A stretch of DNA of 64,000 nucleotides from Apiospora phragmitis (lineage: Eukaryota; Ascomycota; Sordariomycetes; Amphisphaeriales; Apiosporaceae). The DNA lies in contig JAQQWL010000011.1 in NCBI GenBank assembly GCA_038363925.1, positions 5,580,001 to 5,644,000 on the forward strand. The letters are read 5' to 3'. Within the stretch, counting starts at the first letter, position 1. Each line of letters opens with the position of its first letter. The translations under genes and the position numbers were made by a program. The notes below the pieces were generated by a model. That model was not told the origin of the DNA. It did no database searches and saw only the letters and a program-made list of their open reading frames with translations. Shown here piece after piece: positions 24,797 to 35,030 of the stretch.

Positions 24797-24937
24797 GGTG
24801 GTGGAAGTCAATGCGGGGTAGGAAGAAGAGGAATAGGAACAGAAGGGGGGCGCAACTGGTGCGAGTCGAAAGGGAGTGGTAGTTGGGATAAATGGCGACC
24901 TGCGCACCCAAATGGCCCGGCACAGTGGTCTAGACAA
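24797..24937 (-). other. possible non-AUG-initiated mitochondrial leader of valyl-tRNA synthetase
   Basis: Forty-seven codons directly upstream of and in frame with ATG 24796. They start at a TTG (24937-24935) with AAA at -3 to -1; a CTG follows at 24925-24923. The encoded segment has five Arg, no Asp or Glu, and many Ser, Thr and Pro, as in mitochondrial presequences. The frame is open back to a TGA at 24973-24971 and contains no ATG. In yeast one VAS1 gene makes both the cytosolic and mitochondrial enzyme from two starts, and GRS1 and ALA1 use non-AUG starts, so this is plausible. A 5' intron bringing in an ATG is the alternative. Confidence 0.5.
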
Positions 24938-25680
24938 TTTGGCGGTATTGCTGGGTGAGATTGTGGGAGTTCAGAGGCGTAGGTACATGGTTCTCCGCCT
25001 GTAGGTCAATGGCTACAGAAGGTATAGAGAGAGAGAGAGAGAGAGAGAGAGATAGGCAAGTGTTGTGTCAGGCAGGGAGGGTCCCGATGGCACTGGGCTG
25101 GGCTGGCGGGCTGGCGGGTTTATGGTGCGGTGCGGTGCAATGCGTCAGTCATTCCGTCAGGATCGAACGAAATATTTTTGTTGATTTGACTCACAGGCGC
25201 GGGGCAATTTGCTATCAGTTGATACCGAGCTCCATAGTCGGAGCCGGGCGCTAATCGATGCAGGTACTTGGCTCCAGGTACCTTGCATATAGATATCCGG
25301 GCATGCTGGCTGTCATCATCTTTTAACCCATACGTGTATGCTGTGCATGCCTTCAATCCAGCACCGATGCCGCAGTCTGTCAAGAGTCAGCAGGCGCTTG
25401 GGTAAGACTCAGAGATATGACGCATACCTAGTAGATATTTCGGAGACGACAACGGTCGAGATTCCTTTCAAGTCAGTCAGCTACCTATACACTGCCAGTG
25501 TCCCAGGAACGCAATAATATACATGTCTTATGAATCAGCAGTGTTATCTTATTATATACCTAGTATCTACAGTCATAGTCCATACGACCCAGTCGTGAAC
25601 AGTATCACATAGCTCATCCTCGTAGTTTGCTGGTAAACCCCGAGAATCATCTCATGGCCCCTCCGTAGAACCTGCTCTCC
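24938..25680. other. valyl-tRNA synthetase promoter and DUF3074 3' flank
   Basis: No gene recognised. A GA microsatellite (25026-25052) lies about 230 bp upstream of the synthetase ATG, probably in its promoter or 5' leader. Confidence 0.5.
25026..25052 (+). repeat. (GA)n microsatellite
   Basis: About 13 uninterrupted AG units. Confidence 0.95.
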
Positions 25681-26998
25681 TTACTTCAAGTCCATAGCGC
25701 CAGTCCGCACCTCCACATTCGCAGCCTCGGACTCCCGAGCCCCATCGAACGCCGCCGTGATCTTGTTCGTTACGTCCGTATCATCCGGTGCTTCTCCGGG
25801 TGCGGTCGTCGCTGTCGGGGCGCTTTCTCCCCACCGGCTTGCTCGTCATGGCTGCAGCAGTATTGGTCGCAGTAGTATTCTCGGTGGTCTCGGCGGCGCC
25901 CCCAAGCGGACCGACCTTGGCGACATCCTTCTTCAGCCTTTCTCCCGCGATCCACTTGAGAAACAGCGGGACATCCTTCCAGATGATCCCGGGCATGGCC
26001 ATATTCTGGACCCACGACGGCAGCACGCCGCCCGCATCGCTTGCCGTGGCCATGAGCCATTCGATCTCGCCGGCCTTGCCGCTCCGTTTCTGGCTCTGCT
26101 GCTGCTGCTGGTCGCGTGCTTCCAGTATCCGTATGCGCTCGACGCTGACGTAAGCCGCGATCTGCGCGCCCTTTTCGCGCGCCAGCCGGCTCGCCTCGCT
26201 CGCCCCGAAATCGGGCACGGGGATACTAACCACCACGAACTCGCGCGGTTCGCCCTCGGCTCCGCTGCCGGCCGCGGGCGTGACGACCGTGGCGGTCAGC
26301 TGCAGCACGGGGAATGTGCGGTCCTTGAGTACCGGCCGCCCGACCTTGTGCCGCATCTCGACGACCTTGAGCGTGAACCGCCCCCAGCGCTGCCTACTAC
26401 TAGCATTGCCCCTCTCTTCCTCCTCCTCGTCTCCTTCCGCTATATCGACAGGCCCGACGCCGCCACAGTCCCAGCTAAGCGCCTCGCACGTCGCGACGAC
26501 GGCCGGCGTGAACCCGTCCTCGGCGGCGGCGTGCTCGTCGCGGAAGCAGCGCACGAACTCGGCCCAGCTCGCAGTACCCTTCTGGGCGGCGTCGACGTGG
26601 GCGCTGCGGCGGCAGGCCCAGACCTCGTTCCCGAGCCGCGACTGCGTCTTCTTCTTGATCTCGTCACTCAGCATCGCGCGCGCCACGACGGTCTCGAGCT
26701 CGCCTGCCCCGACAACGCGCTCCGATACCTCGACGGGCGTCGCGGAATCGGCCGGCGACGACTTGACGCCCTTGGACTTCCACGGGTTCTTGGCCGCCGC
26801 CGCCGCCGTCGAGGAAGAATCGGGGTCGGCGCTGCGGGCATGACGTGGCGCGGCGCTGTCGATGAAGGGGAGCGCTTCTTGGAGGATCGAGACGAGGAAG
26901 GCGGCCAGGTCGTCGGATGATGCAGTGGGTGATGGGAGCCGGGAGGCAGAAATGCCCCATAGGCGGACGAGAGGTCCGAGGTTCGCAGCGGAAGTCAT
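25681..26998 (-). CDS. DUF3074 (START-like) protein, one-base frame break
   Basis: Fungal protein with the DUF3074 domain, related to the START/SRPBCC lipid-binding fold; cellular role unknown. From ATG 26998 (AAACATGAC context) it begins LGPLVRLWGISASRLP. Internal segments include WKSKGVKSSP, a long region with FPVLQLTATVV and EFVVVSIPVPDF, and MPGIIWKDVPLFLKWIAGER near the C-terminus. An in-frame ATG at 27070 would add 24 residues that look like translated 5' leader (CAATCAATCC-type repeats), so I prefer 26998. The frame breaks in the GGGG run of the coding strand (plus-strand CCCC at 25829-25832): one fewer base lets it continue as ESAPTATTAPGEAPDDTDV and end AMDLK with TAA at 25683-25681. 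About 438 residues. GC-rich codon use. No intron seen. Confidence 0.8.
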
Positions 26999-27577
26999 GT
27001 TTGTTTCTGTTGGGTTGATGGATTGATGGATTGATGGCGAAACGGGTGCGCCTCGGACAGACGTCACCATTTCTTGTCAATGCGCGACGAGGCGCATTGT
27101 GGGAGAAGCCGACTACTTGCAGTTCCCGACCAAATTGCTGCATGTGACTAGCACATCGCAATGTTACATTTGACGGTAGTGATTACTAATGTTCACCAAA
27201 AATAAAACTAAGAGGAAGAAGAAGAAAAGGAAAGATCTGGTATCTGGTTGCAAGGCATGCGAGGGAGGCACTCGGAAACTGCGGTAGGTCGCAGGGCTAC
27301 CCAAAGAAGCTGCCAACCCCTCCTTCCTGGATATTCCAGGCACAACCGTCACCAGAATCAAAAACTACATCAAGGATGCATCATTCACATCGTCGCTAGC
27401 TGGAAACTGGATCATCTCATGTTCATATTAGTATTATTGTGTATACGTTAGGTTTCGGTTATCTCGTCTATGTTGCCTCCCTCCCCTGTTGTGAGGCCGT
27501 CGTCTATGCCGATATATGTGCTAAACGCTATGTACAAGAAATCCCACACGGTCCTCCAAGATGTATCACTAGACCGA
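26999..27577. other. intergenic DNA between CYP51 and DUF3074 genes
   Basis: Probably the promoter of the DUF3074 gene and the 3' end of CYP51. No gene recognised. Confidence 0.5.
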
Positions 27578-29221
27578 CTATGCGTCTCTCTTCTCCCAGT
27601 GAATATTGGCGGGCTCGAGAGGTCTTGAGAACAGCGAGGCGTAATCGGTGCCAATCACCTTGTTGCTGCCGTCGACGTTGCGGAACTTGAAGTCGCGAAC
27701 AACCATGGCCGTGATGGTTTGAAGCTGGACGTTGGCAAATTGCTCGCCAATGCATCGGTGTCGGCCGGCGCCAAAGGGCAGGTAAGGAGATGCGGCACCC
27801 TTGCTGACCAGACCATAGCCGTAGTCGATCTTCTCTTCCTCGTCCTCGTTCTTGACCACCATCCGCGGGGCAATAGGCGAATCCTTATCCCATCGGTGCG
27901 GCTCCCAGGTATCCGGGTCGGGGAAGAATGTCGGATCGGTGGCGGTAACACCACCAGCAGAGAGGAGAACGTGGCTAGGAGGGATGACATACTTGGTCCC
28001 AGGCACAGGCATGGGCTGCTTGACGGCGCGCATGATGGAGTGGATAGGGGCGTGGAGGCGAAGAGTTTCCTTGACAATGGCCTGGTTGAGAGGCAGCTTG
28101 GCAAGATCCTCGTACTGGAGCGGCGGGAGGTCAGCACCGAGGTTCTCAACCTGTTCCTGGTAGAGCTCTTCCATGATATCCGGGCGCGCAGCGAGCCAAA
28201 GCATGATCCAAGAGCTGGTGGAGGACGAGGAATGCTGGCCAGCCATGAGCAGAGCGATCATCATGTGGGCGATTTCGTGGTCGGGCACAGGAGTGCCATT
28301 CTTATAAGTCGAGCCCATCAGATGCCACATCATGTCCTGCGCGTCCGACTTGCCGGCTGCACGTCGTTCCTTGATAGTGTCCATGTAGATCTTGGCGATC
28401 GTTCGCTGTGCGTGATCGCGGCGGTTGTTCCAGGGGAGAGGGGCCCAGTGCAGCATGAAGTTGACCGGGTTGAAGCCCATGTCCAGGTCGTGGTACAAGT
28501 CGGCAAGGGTCTCGTCGAATTTGTGGCGGATCTCTTTGCCCTGAAGCGAGTGGGAAGCAGTGAAGATGGTGATCTGAGCCATCTTGGGAGGCATGTTCAC
28601 GATGCCCGACTTCCCCTTGAAATCGGCGCTCTTCTTGAAATAGGAGCTAACCTCGTCGGCGATGATGGGAACATATGACTGGAAGGCCTGGGTGGTAAGT
28701 GCGATTTTCATGAACTGTTTGGACCATATTGTTAGCTGTTGCCATGATGCAGGGTTGTGTGATGTGATGTGGCGTACCTTCTTCTGCTCCATTAGCTTGG
28801 AGTTGGGGCAGTCGTACACGACATCCTTGCCGAAGACGGGGGTGGTGAGGACGGTGTAGATATCTTCTGCGCAGACGTCCTTGGCCTTGCCGTTCAGAAT
28901 GAAATCGTTGCCCTGGCAGCCGACGTAGACGGTGGTCTTCTTGCCCAGGAGGATGAAGGTGAAGATGTCGCCGTACTTGGCGCGGTTCTCCCTGAAGAAT
29001 TGAGGGGGGTCCATGCCGTAGGTGATGGTACTGCCCACGATGGGGAACCACGAGAAAACCAGCGGAGGCTCATTGGGATTCTTGAAGAGGAGCTGGCTGG
29101 CGACGTGGACGAAGACGGAGAGGACGATGAAGGCAGTGGCAAGGGCGCCGACTTGCGCCGCCACGTGCAGTTGTGTGAACTGCTGGACCAACGGGCCCGC
29201 TAACTCTTCCAGCGCGCCCAT
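27578..29221 (-). CDS. cyp51: sterol 14-alpha-demethylase CYP51 (azole target)
   Basis: Cytochrome P450 of ergosterol synthesis that removes the 14-alpha-methyl group of lanosterol/eburicol at the ER membrane; it is the target of azole antifungals. Start ATG 29221. One intron, 28777-28715 (63 nt, GTACGC, branch GCTAAC, ACAG), is a multiple of three and so stays open if read through. The mature protein is 526 residues. Seen: N-terminal membrane anchor ([18 protein letters not shown]), proline hinge [17 protein letters not shown] region with the conserved Tyr in [16 protein letters not shown]-helix [10 protein letters not shown], ExxR as KETLR, and heme loop [12 protein letters not shown] with the ligand Cys at about 469. 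Motifs such as [12 protein letters not shown] point to the CYP51B type rather than the extra CYP51A copy, with moderate certainty. The frame is intact. Confidence 0.95.
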   Translation of the reverse strand: MGALEELAGPLVQQFTQLHVAAQVGALATAFIVLSVFVHVASQLLFKNPNEPPLVFSWFPIVGSTITYGMDPPQFFRENRAKYGDIFTFILLGKKTTVYVGCQGNDFILNGKAKDVCAEDIYTVLTTPVFGKDVVYDCPNSKLMEQKKVRHITSHNPASWQQLTIWSKQFMKIALTTQAFQSYVPIIADEVSSYFKKSADFKGKSGIVNMPPKMAQITIFTASHSLQGKEIRHKFDETLADLYHDLDMGFNPVNFMLHWAPLPWNNRRDHAQRTIAKIYMDTIKERRAAGKSDAQDMMWHLMGSTYKNGTPVPDHEIAHMMIALLMAGQHSSSSTSSWIMLWLAARPDIMEELYQEQVENLGADLPPLQYEDLAKLPLNQAIVKETLRLHAPIHSIMRAVKQPMPVPGTKYVIPPSHVLLSAGGVTATDPTFFPDPDTWEPHRWDKDSPIAPRMVVKNEDEEEKIDYGYGLVSKGAASPYLPFGAGRHRCIGEQFANVQLQTITAMVVRDFKFRNVDGSNKVIGTDYASLFSRPLEPANIHWEKRDA

Positions 29222-30271
29222 GGCGAGGAACTGGGGAAGATAGAGGAATTATAAGGGACGGAATATTCTATCGCACCCAGAAAGCCGAGTTTGACGTTGT
29301 TGTTACAGCGAATGAATCGAGTCGTCGTCGTCGCGCGTTCAAGTGGTGTTTACAAAGGGAGGACGAGGTATGTATGTGTATGTGTACTCTCCGTAGGTAC
29401 GGAATATGCAGGGCAGGTATGCAATTTGCAAGTCCCTGGAAATTTGTCAATTGGCTTTTGACGACCGGCCATTCGCCCGTTTCCTCCCACTTCCCACTAT
29501 GCACCAGCCAGGGGTGGGTTGGGGGGCCGCCCTAACCGCTAATCACCTAGCCTGCTGCTAGCCACTTAAGCAATCTGCAGTTACCACGTAAAAAAGCCGA
29601 GCACGGCAGCCAACCGCATCGCATCCTCGTCGTATTCGTACCCGAATTAGTCTCCTCCTTCGAGATCCAGCCGAGATGTAAACATACGATTTGCCGAGAC
29701 ATCGAATGAGTTGCGAGTATGCACCAACAATGTAAAGGGCGAAAATCGAAGCCTATTGCTTTCTTGGAAGGGAAGGGCTGGGAGTCCAAGAAACGGAGAC
29801 TCTAGACCTTGTCGTCACGTCGCTACATACTCCGTACATGTACTCCCTCTCTGTAGCGTCCTTGACCCCTATTTCGGGTTATTCAAAACCCTGACGATGT
29901 TCTCTTCAGTCGGTAAACATACAAAATAGGAGGGCCATCACATACTAATAAAAGGTATGTCGCCTCTCGCACCTATGCATAGTCCAGAAATATACGCATA
30001 TGCCTATTCCTCAACCATGTTTTGTGGGCTACGAACAGGCTTCCGGAATATTGGACAAGTTGACAGGGAGCTAGCTTGAGGTTATGATTGTGGGATGAAT
30101 AGCAACTGTATTCACTTGTGTTTATCGCTGAGAGGCGACGCCTCGGATCCTCGTTAGAATTTGGTTGTATGAGGAAGTATAAATCAATCAGGACCCCAAG
30201 TCATGAGGAAACCCCCAACGCCCACCAATGGCCCCTGACGCCGCTTTGTTGATATGTAGGTAGGTATGGTC
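29222..30271. other. CYP51 promoter region and CRT10 3' flank
   Basis: About 1 kb without a gene. It contains one exact TACTCCGTA (29828-29836) and a TAGGTAGGTA (30257-30266). I cannot point with confidence to a sterol-response element. Confidence 0.5.
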
Positions 30272-32464
30272 TTAACTGACCATCAGTCTATCCGTCTCTA
30301 CGTTCCGGCTGATTTCATAGCTCAGGATCCGTAGGTTATAATAATGAATCATCAGGCGATATCTAAGATTCTTCCTTGCCTGGTTGTCCCCAGATCCTGT
30401 GGCCACGGGCAGAGGCCCGACTGCCACCCCATACAGAGGGCAGATAGGTCGCAAGCCAGCATCCTCGTCTCTCCGTGTTGGCAAGATAGCCTCGATATTG
30501 AACCCCCGTTCGAAATACCACTCAAACTGATCATTACGCGGTTGAGGCTTCGTCAACGTGATCAAAGCAACACGGCCCGACATAGATGCCCCGACAACAA
30601 GCGAGAGCTCCGGCACAAACACCACATTGCTGATACGATCTATGCCCCATCTTGCTAACGGGAAATTCGGCCGATTCACCTGCGCCGTCGCATGCTGGCA
30701 CATGATGCCAACCCCGCCTTCATCGTAACTCCTCAGCTCGATATCCGTCTCGTAGGTACGAAGAATGCTACTTCCATCTTTGAGGATCATATTACGCTTC
30801 TTGCTCTTCCCAGGTCTGACTTCGACTGGTTTCAAGCTGTGGCTGCTATCCCGAAACCTTTCAACCCAGCAGTCAGACTCGACAAGGTGTTGATGCTGGA
30901 GGGGCGCAACGCGGTTTGCTCGACGAGCCCAGGGATGAGTGGTTGCAACGTGTGGTAAGTTGTGTACTGCACGACTGGTGTCGATCCAACGGCCGATCTT
31001 GTCGTTTTCGGCGAATCGTGCTTTTTGGGGAGTAATGCCGAGTGAATCATGAAAGTTCGCTGTGCTCAGAAAACTCGTTTCGGGTATCACCGCAATACCC
31101 CAGCCCAAGGGTCTTCTTCTAAGTCAGTATCAAAGCTCTCTATCGTTGCTGGGCTCATGTTTGTTTACAAGCCCTTAGGACTTCACCTTGGGGCGTTTGA
31201 CTCACCTTGCTTGATCAGGGAGAATACCATTCGGGGCCATTCTTGATCTGTGGATACCCGGTATCTTCGTGGGAGATTCCCACAACTCCCATATGTTAAA
31301 GAGCCATAGGTTTCCTCTCACGTCGACCGCCACGACTTTATCAACATCGCCGTCTGTGTCGCTACTGAAGGCAAGATTCGGTATGTTATGCCCTACTTCG
31401 CCGGTCTCGAATACGACCCGCCAATTGAGATGCCTGCGACTCATGGCAGAAGATATCTCTCGCGCCGTCAGATAGGGAACATCTCCCTCCTTCTTCATTC
31501 CTTCGGTGTCCCTTATAACGGTCTTGTAAAGCGGCTCGATGCCACGACGCACGTGCGGCAGAGGTTCAAACTCTCGACCGGACAAGGCTGGCAAAAACAC
31601 AGTGGCCGCATGAGCATTCGATCCGACAGCTATTGCGCGGGATTTTTGATGAATTGCCAGGCCCCAAGCGGACCGCTGGACATTCTCGTGAAAAAAGGGA
31701 TGAACCGCGTGGTCATTGATTTCGCAATCTGCCTCGCGTCGGGTCACTTCTGCTTGGAGACATCTAGTGTAGTACGCGATCACATCGCCATCATCGTAGG
31801 CGAGCAGGATAATTTCCTGTTCCCCAAACATCCCAGTAACCAGATGGTTGACCTGGTGGGCAAATTCACGATCAAGAGCCCCAATAACTCTTCTTCCAGC
31901 ATCGCTTACAGGTGGCGTGAGAACGAAGTCTGGTACGGAAGGGAGACTATGCGCGACACAGCTACGTGGGTGTGACATGTGGATCTGGTTTCTGTAGGCC
32001 GCGAAGTAGAGGTTGTGGACTTGCGACAAGGCTGTGAGGTTCAACCTTGAGGGCGCGACGGAGGGTGGAGTTCCGTCTTCGGGAAACTGCTCAGGCATTG
32101 TATTCACCACGTCTGCTTCGCTTTCCAGGTCGTCTGAGTCGTCTGAGTCATCCGAGAGAGGCTGTGGCCAGCCGTCAATACCAATGGCTACCCCAGCAAT
32201 ACCGATCGGGGGAACCGCATTCTCAGGCTGTAGTCCGACAGCATCGCCGTTGTCGCCATTTTCACTTGCGTCTTCTTCCTCTTCGTCATCGTCATCGTCA
32301 TCGTCGCTCAGGTCGGCATGTGATTGAAGGACAGCGGGTGTAATAGGACCCGGGTGGTCGAAGGCGATTGTGGTGGTGGGTGGCAAATGGTATCGCTGAT
32401 GACCAGTTTCGCAAACGCATCTGCTCACTTGAAGCTTCCCAGCGGGGCCAGCAACGTTCGCCAT
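30272..32464 (-). CDS. CRT10: CRT10-family protein
   Basis: Homologue of yeast CRT10, a regulator of ribonucleotide-reductase gene expression under DNA damage. The family has WD-like repeats. Two exons, 32464-31206 and 31118-30272, are joined over an 87-nt intron (GTGAGT, TACTGAC branch, TTAG), giving 701 residues. The N-terminus has LPPTTTIAFDHPGPITP and a long Asp/Glu tract (SDDDDDDDEEEED), then SRLNLTALSQVHNLYFAAY, VNHLVTGMFGEQEIILLAYDDGDVIAYY, SAWGLAIHQKSRAIAVGSNAH and VVAVDVRGNLWLFNIW. The second exon begins RRRPLGWGIAVIPETSF and later has ISNVVFVPELSLVVGASMSGRVALI. Blade-like repeats of this kind fit a beta-propeller. The frame is intact. Recognition rests on recalled family motifs; another propeller protein is the alternative. 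Confidence 0.75.
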
Positions 32465-33170
32465 GTCATCATGTTCTCAGCGTACGTTTCTGGCCTGGTG
32501 TTTCTGGGCCCAGATTGCACAGTAATAGTAACTCTGTCAAAGTAACCAAGAACTAGATAAGCCTGTGGGATATTGTAGTGAGGCAAATGGGTCATAAAGG
32601 CATTTAGGTCGGTTGGGAGGTTGAGGTAGGATCTTTATCGTTATTGGTTCAGTTGGTTGGGCGGGCGGATGGGCATGGCAGGCATGGGCGGGCATGTTAA
32701 ACTTCCAGTTTGGTAAGGTGCAACTCTCAGCTCCCAGGCCGTATGTACTTGCATTATCGATAAAAGCTTCCCCCCAGCAATCCATCCATGGTGGGAGGGG
32801 GGGAGGCAGGGGTCCTTAGGTCCTGGGGTACCGACACCAAAACTGCCTGCTGGCAACTCCCGCATATTTCTGACACATCGAGTAATTACTTATTACGGCC
32901 CGTGATGACAAGCCCGGTATGACAGTGACAGTAAAAAGAAAATATAGATTGGTATCTAGATCCCGTAACTCCTCGCTCCCATTCGCTTTTAAGCGCAAAG
33001 CTATCTCCCATATTTATATGTATGCAGCTTACATCATTCCCACAGCTTTTCGCCTGTTTCCAACCGAGGCGGGTAATTGTACAGAGAACCCAACAGACCA
33101 AATTCGTCGAGGTAAAAAAAAAGTTGCATATCGAAATCCCACAAGCTCCCCCAGAGCGGTCGATTTTTAT
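32465..33170. other. intergenic DNA between transporter and CRT10 genes
   Basis: CRT10 promoter and transporter 3' flank. No gene recognised. Confidence 0.5.
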
Positions 33171-35030
33171 TTATTGAGTAGTGGTGGCTGGGTCACGAGG
33201 ATCTTGCACATCTTGCTCGTGCGCTTCCTTGTCGATGGCCGCTTGCTTGGCAGGTGCGCGGGCCGAGATACCAATCTTCTCGGCCTCGGACTCGAGCGAT
33301 GTCCCGTTGGTGTTGGCCATGTGGGCATGCTCCTCGATGCCGTGCTGGGTACGATTTGAGCGTTGCCGCTGTGGGGATCCTCCTTCGCCGGAGTCCAGGC
33401 AAGGAAATCACGGCGGACCTCGACGTAATCATAAGCAAACTCTCCAAGCTGGTCGTCGTCCATACCCAAAAGCTCAGCCTCCTCGCTGGCACGGAGGTGA
33501 AGGCCAGGGATGATGTCGATGATCTTGGCGATGATGGCGGAAACAACGAAGGAGTAGGCCGTACAGGCAACGATATAAGCAATCTGAATGTAAAGCTGCT
33601 TCCAGTTGTGGTCCAGCCAACCTCCGGTTATAGCACCCGTGTTGACTCCATCAAGACCAATGATATAGCCAGCGCCAAACAGTGCGTTAAAGACGAGACC
33701 AACCATACCGCCAATACCGTGTTCGGCGAACACGTCAAGGGAATCGTCGATTTTGAGCAGGAATTTTACTGCCGCGGGGTTAGTAATTGACGCTTGATCG
33801 GGTAGACGGCCAACATACCTTTAGTGCCGAAGTTACAGCACACTCCAGTGACAACGCCCAAGATAATCGAGGCCCAGGGGGGGATGAAACCCGAGGCAGG
33901 AGTGGCAGCGACAAGACCAGAGATGACGCCGGAACACCAGCCGACCATCGACCATTTCTTGGCCAGACGGAAATCGAGGAGGCACCACGTCATGGCAGCA
34001 AACATGGCAGTCAAGCACGAGTTCCAGCAGGCCATCACGGCGCGAAGGTTGGCGCCAAATGCAGAGCCGCCGTTGAAACCCAACCATCCAAACCAGAGCA
34101 GAATCGTTCCGAGGGTGATAAGGGATACGTTGTGGGGTCGGAAGTTAAGCATCATCTTCTCGTGGCGGCGGCCGAGGACCCAGGAATAGGCGAGCGCGGA
34201 CATTCCGCTGACGATTTCGACGGGGCCACCTCCGGCATAGTCGAGAACTCCGTACTTGTACGCCCATCCATTCACGTTCCAGACCCAGCAGGCAACTGGG
34301 CAGTAGACGATGGTAGCCCAGAAGAAGGTGAAAACCATGGCGGGGAGGACACGGCCTCGTTCGGCAGTCGCACCAATCACGAGCGCACCAGTTACAGCGC
34401 AGAATTGCATCTGAAAAGAATCACAGCATGTCAGCCGCAAATTTCCGTCACGAGGCTGCACTGATATCACAGACGCAGTCGACTAACTTACCTGGTAGAA
34501 TGAGTACAGAAGCTCGGGGATGAGAGGAGAACCGGGTGATGGCTTGGCGAGTGTGTTCATGAGACCGAAATGGTGTAGATCGCCAATGAATCCGTTCGTG
34601 GCAACGCTGCTAAATGCCAATGAATAACCCCAGAAGTACCATTGGAACTGTGGACAGACGTATTAGACAGTGGCTCTGCAGCTGGTGCCGCTTCATATAC
34701 TTACGATGATGACGGAGAAGGACATCATAACCACCCAAATCAACGATAGGGCTGACTTTCTTCGAGACAATCCAGAGTAGAGGAACGCGATACCAGGTAC
34801 CATGATCAGAACCATGCAAGCAGCCACGATGATGAAGGCCTGGTCTCCGGATTGATACCATTGGTTCAGGTTTTCGGTGGCTATAGAATTCGTCGAGGTA
34901 AGCAGTCATCCCCAAGCTGTGGATAGCGAAGACCAAGAGGCAGTCAGCAGGTAGACGTACTGGAGTCACCACCAGTCTCTTCGTTGGTGCCATTGAACTC
35001 CGTCGGAGCTCCAACCCACGAATACGACAT
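33171..35030 (-). CDS. Mep/Amt ammonium transporter, one-base frame break
   Basis: Plasma-membrane ammonium uptake protein with 11 expected membrane helices. Five exons from ATG 35030; introns are 34960-34881, 34704-34648, 34491-34411 and 33818-33769, all GT-AG (the last with TTACTAAC). Helices are evident, e.g. AFIIVAACMVLIMVPGIAFLYSG, QMQFCAVTGALVIGATAERG and ASIILGVVTGVCCNFGTKG. The first pore twin-His position is Glu (DYAGGGPVEIVSG), as in yeast Mep1/Mep3, while the second His is kept (VFAEHGIGG). This suggests a Mep1/MeaA-type rather than Mep2-type transporter. The C-terminal tail is in a different frame after GGG 33346-33348: one more base gives VPQHGIEEHAHMANTNGTSL and an acidic tail ending at TAA 33173-33171. 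About 530 residues. Confidence 0.92.

Noticed and set aside
21157..35030. The five minus-strand genes as a functional cluster
   Set aside because: Translation, sterol synthesis, RNR regulation and ammonium uptake share no pathway, and no transporter-regulator-enzyme logic links them.
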